DNA of 64,000 bases from Marthasterias glacialis. Taxonomy: Eukaryota; Echinodermata; Asteroidea; Forcipulatida; Asteriidae. The translations under genes were made by a program, and so were the position numbers. The notes below the pieces were generated by a model that was not told the origin of the DNA, did no database searches, and saw nothing but the letters and a program-made list of their open reading frames with translations. The stretch lies in assembly GCA_911728455.2 (NCBI GenBank), contig OU452225.1, positions 14,420,731 through 14,484,730 on the forward strand. Direction: 5' to 3'. Of the stretch, positions 10,466 to 64,000 are shown one piece after another; positions within the stretch are counted from its first letter, which is position 1; each line of letters begins with the position of its first letter.

Positions 10466-10550
10466 TCTCATGGTGCAGCCATTTTGTTTTTTTTCTTCCA
10501 TTCAAACCAATGTAACCAAACTGAGGCTGGAGGAAAAAATAGTATGAATC
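10466..10550. mobile_element. partial copy of the CATGCTGCCACCATCTTG MITE
   Basis: The stretch CTTCCATTCAAACCAATGTA, then ACCAAACTGAGGC, matches the inner part and right end of the elements at 5793 and 37793, in reverse orientation. The other end is not recognisable. Confidence 0.5.
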
Positions 10551-12030
10551 CCTATTTATAAATTTAAAATTAAAACCATTAGTGCCATTGTGTAAACAGG
10601 GAATCTAAAAAGATGGCTACAGTGTGAGTAAGGTCCACGACCTCCCGTGACACAATGAATTGTTATGCATGAGTTCTGTGTCTGTGGATTATCAGGTAAA
10701 AATAAACTACAAGAGATTTGTTGGTTCCGTGGATTACACTTTTATTAAATACTTCGAAGTTCATGAAATACACTTAGCCATGCAGACTTTGTTTAAAATA
10801 ATACAAATAAGTAAACATACAAAACAAATAAATAATTCAATTTTTTTGTTTTTACAAAAGTGTTAAGACTACACGTAGGGCTACTTCCTTTTACCCCCAC
10901 CCAAGTTTGTATCTTTAGAAATGGTTCTCATAAATCTACGAACTTGTTGATTTTTTTTATGAATAGCTGTTGTCGACTGAATCTACAGATCGCCGCTCTA
11001 AAATTTTTGATTTTCATTTTAAAGGATTGCGCACTTTGAGCGCACTGACCCATGACGGACACATGGATTTTAGGCCTAAGGCCATTTCCGAATAGACTCT
11101 TCCTATGAAATAATGTGAGTTGCACGTCACGCGTGCGCACTAACACTACTGGTGGGCAAAATGAGGGATCATCGCGCCTTTTTGTGTGGGGAAAATGGTG
11201 GCGTGACGCACACGCGTTTGTGCGTCTGCCTAGTGCACAACTCCGTGGCGTTTGCCCACCAATGTCAGTCCGCATGCGTGAATGTAATTAGCATATTTCA
11301 TGTGAAGGGCTAATTAGCGGCTGCAACTTTGGTTTCATCACCACGTTAATATGCCTGGAAGTATAGGAGGCCCCATATCAACACCCTTTGCCATTTCGGA
11401 CATGTTATATTACATCTTGTTAGCTGGCTGTGTAAATTATATGCTATTGATTAGATATTAACTTAAATTGCTTGACTGAAAACCTCCATTATATACATTA
11501 CCTGCTCTACAAGAAAGCGAGCGGAGCAGTCCCTCTATGCAAACTAACATCGAAGCATTTTATGAAATCAGTTGGGAAAAGAGCATAAGGGATCTGTGCA
11601 TTACTCCCTCCACCCATAACAATATTACTAGTTTTTACAAAAGGTGTATACAACCTTAAAAATAACTTATTAAGTGGCAATTTGTTTGTAGCAGCATTAG
11701 ACTATGTAAATAGAAAACTCTGTCCCATCAGTGCATACGATCTTTTACATGGGGCATTATGGGGGTACGGTAGCTATTTTGTTGTCACACTGTCCATCTT
11801 GCAGAATTAAACAAACAGAAGGATTATGGGTAGCATTACTCCTTTAAACGTTTGCTGTATAAAAGGTAACAATGGCAAAACTCAACTTGGCTAATACACA
11901 CATTTGTATTATCTCTTCAAAATAAGCATGTTGTTCCATGTGAATAGGTCACGTATCAGTCAATTTTAAAGAAAGATACGACCTTGATGTAGACTTCTCA
12001 GTACAACAAAATCATATTTCTTTACACAAC
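10551..12030. other. intergenic DNA, no gene seen
   Basis: AT-rich sequence without a supported exon. A GC-rich patch at 11040-11280 has GTGGGCAAAATG near 11152 and GTTTGCCCAC near 11250, which may be the ends of another short inverted-repeat element. Confidence 0.4.
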
Positions 12031-12035
12031 GTGCA

Positions 12036-12206
12036 CTGCAAAAACTGGGGTGTTAATTTGATTCTCTTGGTATCTATATATGACAACACCGACATGGTGT
12101 TAATTTTACCAATGATAAAGCAATGGGGATAACTAACACCATATCGGTGTTGTCACATATAGATGCTGAGAGAATCAATTTAACATCCCAGTTTTTGCAG
12201 TGTGGT
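12036..12206. mobile_element. foldback MITE with CACTGCAAAAACTGG ends
   Basis: The left arm (CACTGCAAAAACTGGGGTGT, then TAATTTGATTCTC) mirrors the right arm (GAGAATCAATTTAACATCCC, then AGTTTTTGCAGTG). The arms are about 60 bases each around a short AT-rich centre. Confidence 0.75.
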
Positions 12207-12324
12207 TGCAGTTTAGAGGTAAAATACCTGGGTCGCTATTGGCAGACTTTGACTAATACTTTGTTGCAGCAGCCAAACTGTCTTATTTTCCATGGTTATG
12301 GGCAAAATATTTGACCCTTGTTAA

Positions 12325-12508
12325 CAGGGAACTGTCGGGATCTTAGCAGGCTTGTGGCTGTAAATGGAATAATTAAATGAGCGCTGGCAGTCACATCAAA
12401 CAGGCGCCGTCATTGATGTGAAGGCCAGTGCATGCAGTAACTGGGTTAGAGTTCATCATTCCATGTACAGCCACAGGCCTGCTATGATCATAATGACAGA
12501 TGCCCCCC
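12325..12508. mobile_element. TTAA-flanked MITE, copy 1
   Basis: TTAA lies on both sides. Diagnostic blocks are GCAGTAACTGGGTTAGAGTT and CATGTACAGCCACAGGCCTG, then CTATGATCATAATGACA. The same family occurs at 26437, 31515, 39649 and about 61255. TTAA targeting is characteristic of piggyBac-type transposition. Confidence 0.7.
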
Positions 12509-12517
12509 TTAAAAATG

Positions 12518-12928
12518 GCGTGTCGTGGCCGAGCGGATAAGAACACCGGACTCAAGCTCTGGTGTTTCTGATCAGCAGAATGTGGGTTCGAATCCCGGTT
12601 GTGACACTTGTGTCCTTAAAGCAAGACACTTAACCATTATTGCTGCGTCCTTCGGATGAGACGTAAAGCCGTTGGTACCATGTTGTGTAATGCACGTAAA
12701 AGAACCCAGTGCACTTATCAAAAAGAGAAGGGGTTCGCCCCGGTGTTCCTGGTTTGATCGGCTGCAGATTGCGCCACACCATGTAAACCGTTGCATGGTG
12801 CTAAAGGAACAGGTCTCATATTCCAAATTATAACTCCGAATATCTTGCAGGAAAAATGCTGAGAAGCGCCTCGTATCCTTTGGCAATTTGGCGCTATATA
12901 AATCCAGTTGTTATTATTATTATTAAAT
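12518..12928 (+). mobile_element. full-length tRNA-derived SINE, copy 1
   Basis: The head resembles a serine or leucine tRNA, with box A TGGCCGAGCGG and box B GGTTCGAATCC. About 330 bases of SINE body follow, then a TTATTATTATTA tail. A near full-length copy lies in reverse orientation at 36716-37140. It sits just beyond the 3' end of the DOCK gene, tail to tail. Confidence 0.85.
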
Positions 12929-12966
12929 GAGTACATGGTACAGGCTTTGATAGACTTTGTAGGCTA

Positions 12967-12972
12967 TTTAAT
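12967..12972 (-). terminator. possible ATTAAA polyadenylation signal of DOCK gene
   Basis: ATTAAA on the minus strand lies about 145 bases past the DOCK stop. I see no AATAAA nearby. The SINE starting just beyond would cap the 3' UTR here. Weak evidence. Confidence 0.25.
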
Positions 12973-13117
12973 AATAATAATCTAACAGATTTTTTGAGGG
13001 GAAAACAAATCGGAAATAGCATAGATAGACTATCGTGCCTGCATTGTTCGTGTGGTTCTGAGCATGTGTACATTTCCAGGAGCAATGCTTCCACCTGGCA
13101 TTTAGAAACATCTGTCA

Positions 13118-63893
<50,776 letters not shown>

Positions 63894-63907
63894 CTTGGCA
63901 GAAAAGA

Positions 63908-63993
63908 AAAAATCGTTATTAGCTCCCAAAGGTATTGGACGTTGACAAACTAGTTCAAGCCCAAAAGGAGCTAATTTCGACTGTCCACCTGAA
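63908..63993. mobile_element. copy of the GGTGGACAGTCG palindromic MITE
   Basis: TTATTAGCTCCCAAAGGTAT and GAGCTAATTTCGACTGTCCA, then CCT, mirror each other with a worn left end. Same family as 57826-57952. Confidence 0.6.
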
Positions 63994-64000
63994 ATAAACC

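Noticed and set aside
12518..12600. Serine- or leucine-type tRNA gene
   Set aside because: Boxes A and B are present, but a conserved ~330-base tail and TTA repeat follow, and similar copies occur elsewhere. It is a SINE head.

Overview
The window is eukaryotic genomic DNA from an animal. Long AT-rich introns, GT-AG splice sites, many short inverted-repeat transposons (MITEs), tRNA-derived SINEs and two minisatellites all point that way. One unsplit DOCK6/7/8-type gene beside secreted C-type lectins suggests an invertebrate, and the repeat style fits a marine deuterostome, perhaps an echinoderm such as a sea star. The species is inference; the gene families are clear.

Positions 1 to about 9,060 hold a small lectin cluster. 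Two intact single-exon genes on the + strand (2392-3123 and 8303-9031) encode secreted proteins with a signal peptide, a C-type lectin-like domain (CTLD) and a C-terminal cysteine-rich PAN/apple-like domain. A third, inverted copy (351-790, - strand) has lost its 5' half and carries a frameshift. The copies share 5' and 3' flanks, so they arose by DNA-level duplication. They are nearly identical over the PAN part and differ in the CTLD. DNA between them and up to 13 kb is almost all transposon-derived; one orphan exon-like segment lies at 10112-10294.

From 13,118 to the right edge, the - strand carries most of one large gene: the C-terminal ~1,618 codons of a dedicator-of-cytokinesis protein of subfamily C (DOCK6/7/8-like), a guanine-nucleotide exchange factor for Rac/Cdc42 GTPases. 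I could join 31 exons in phase from splice sites and homology. They run from just before the DHR-1 (C2-like, phosphoinositide-binding) domain, through the helical middle and a serine-rich linker, to the complete DHR-2 catalytic domain and the stop codon. The first ~500 residues lie beyond position 64,000.

The DOCK introns hold the most unusual structure. They include a 3.3-kb, 67-unit, 49-bp minisatellite with a 1,470-bp higher-order repeat and an NF-kB-like 10-mer in about half its units; a 15-bp CCAAT-box minisatellite; a three-fold tandem duplication of an intron/exon boundary that creates decoy acceptors; a 51-bp in-frame extra exon inside DHR-1; dispersed inverted-repeat elements carrying a CTCF-like motif; and several nested MITEs, including a TTAA-targeting family.
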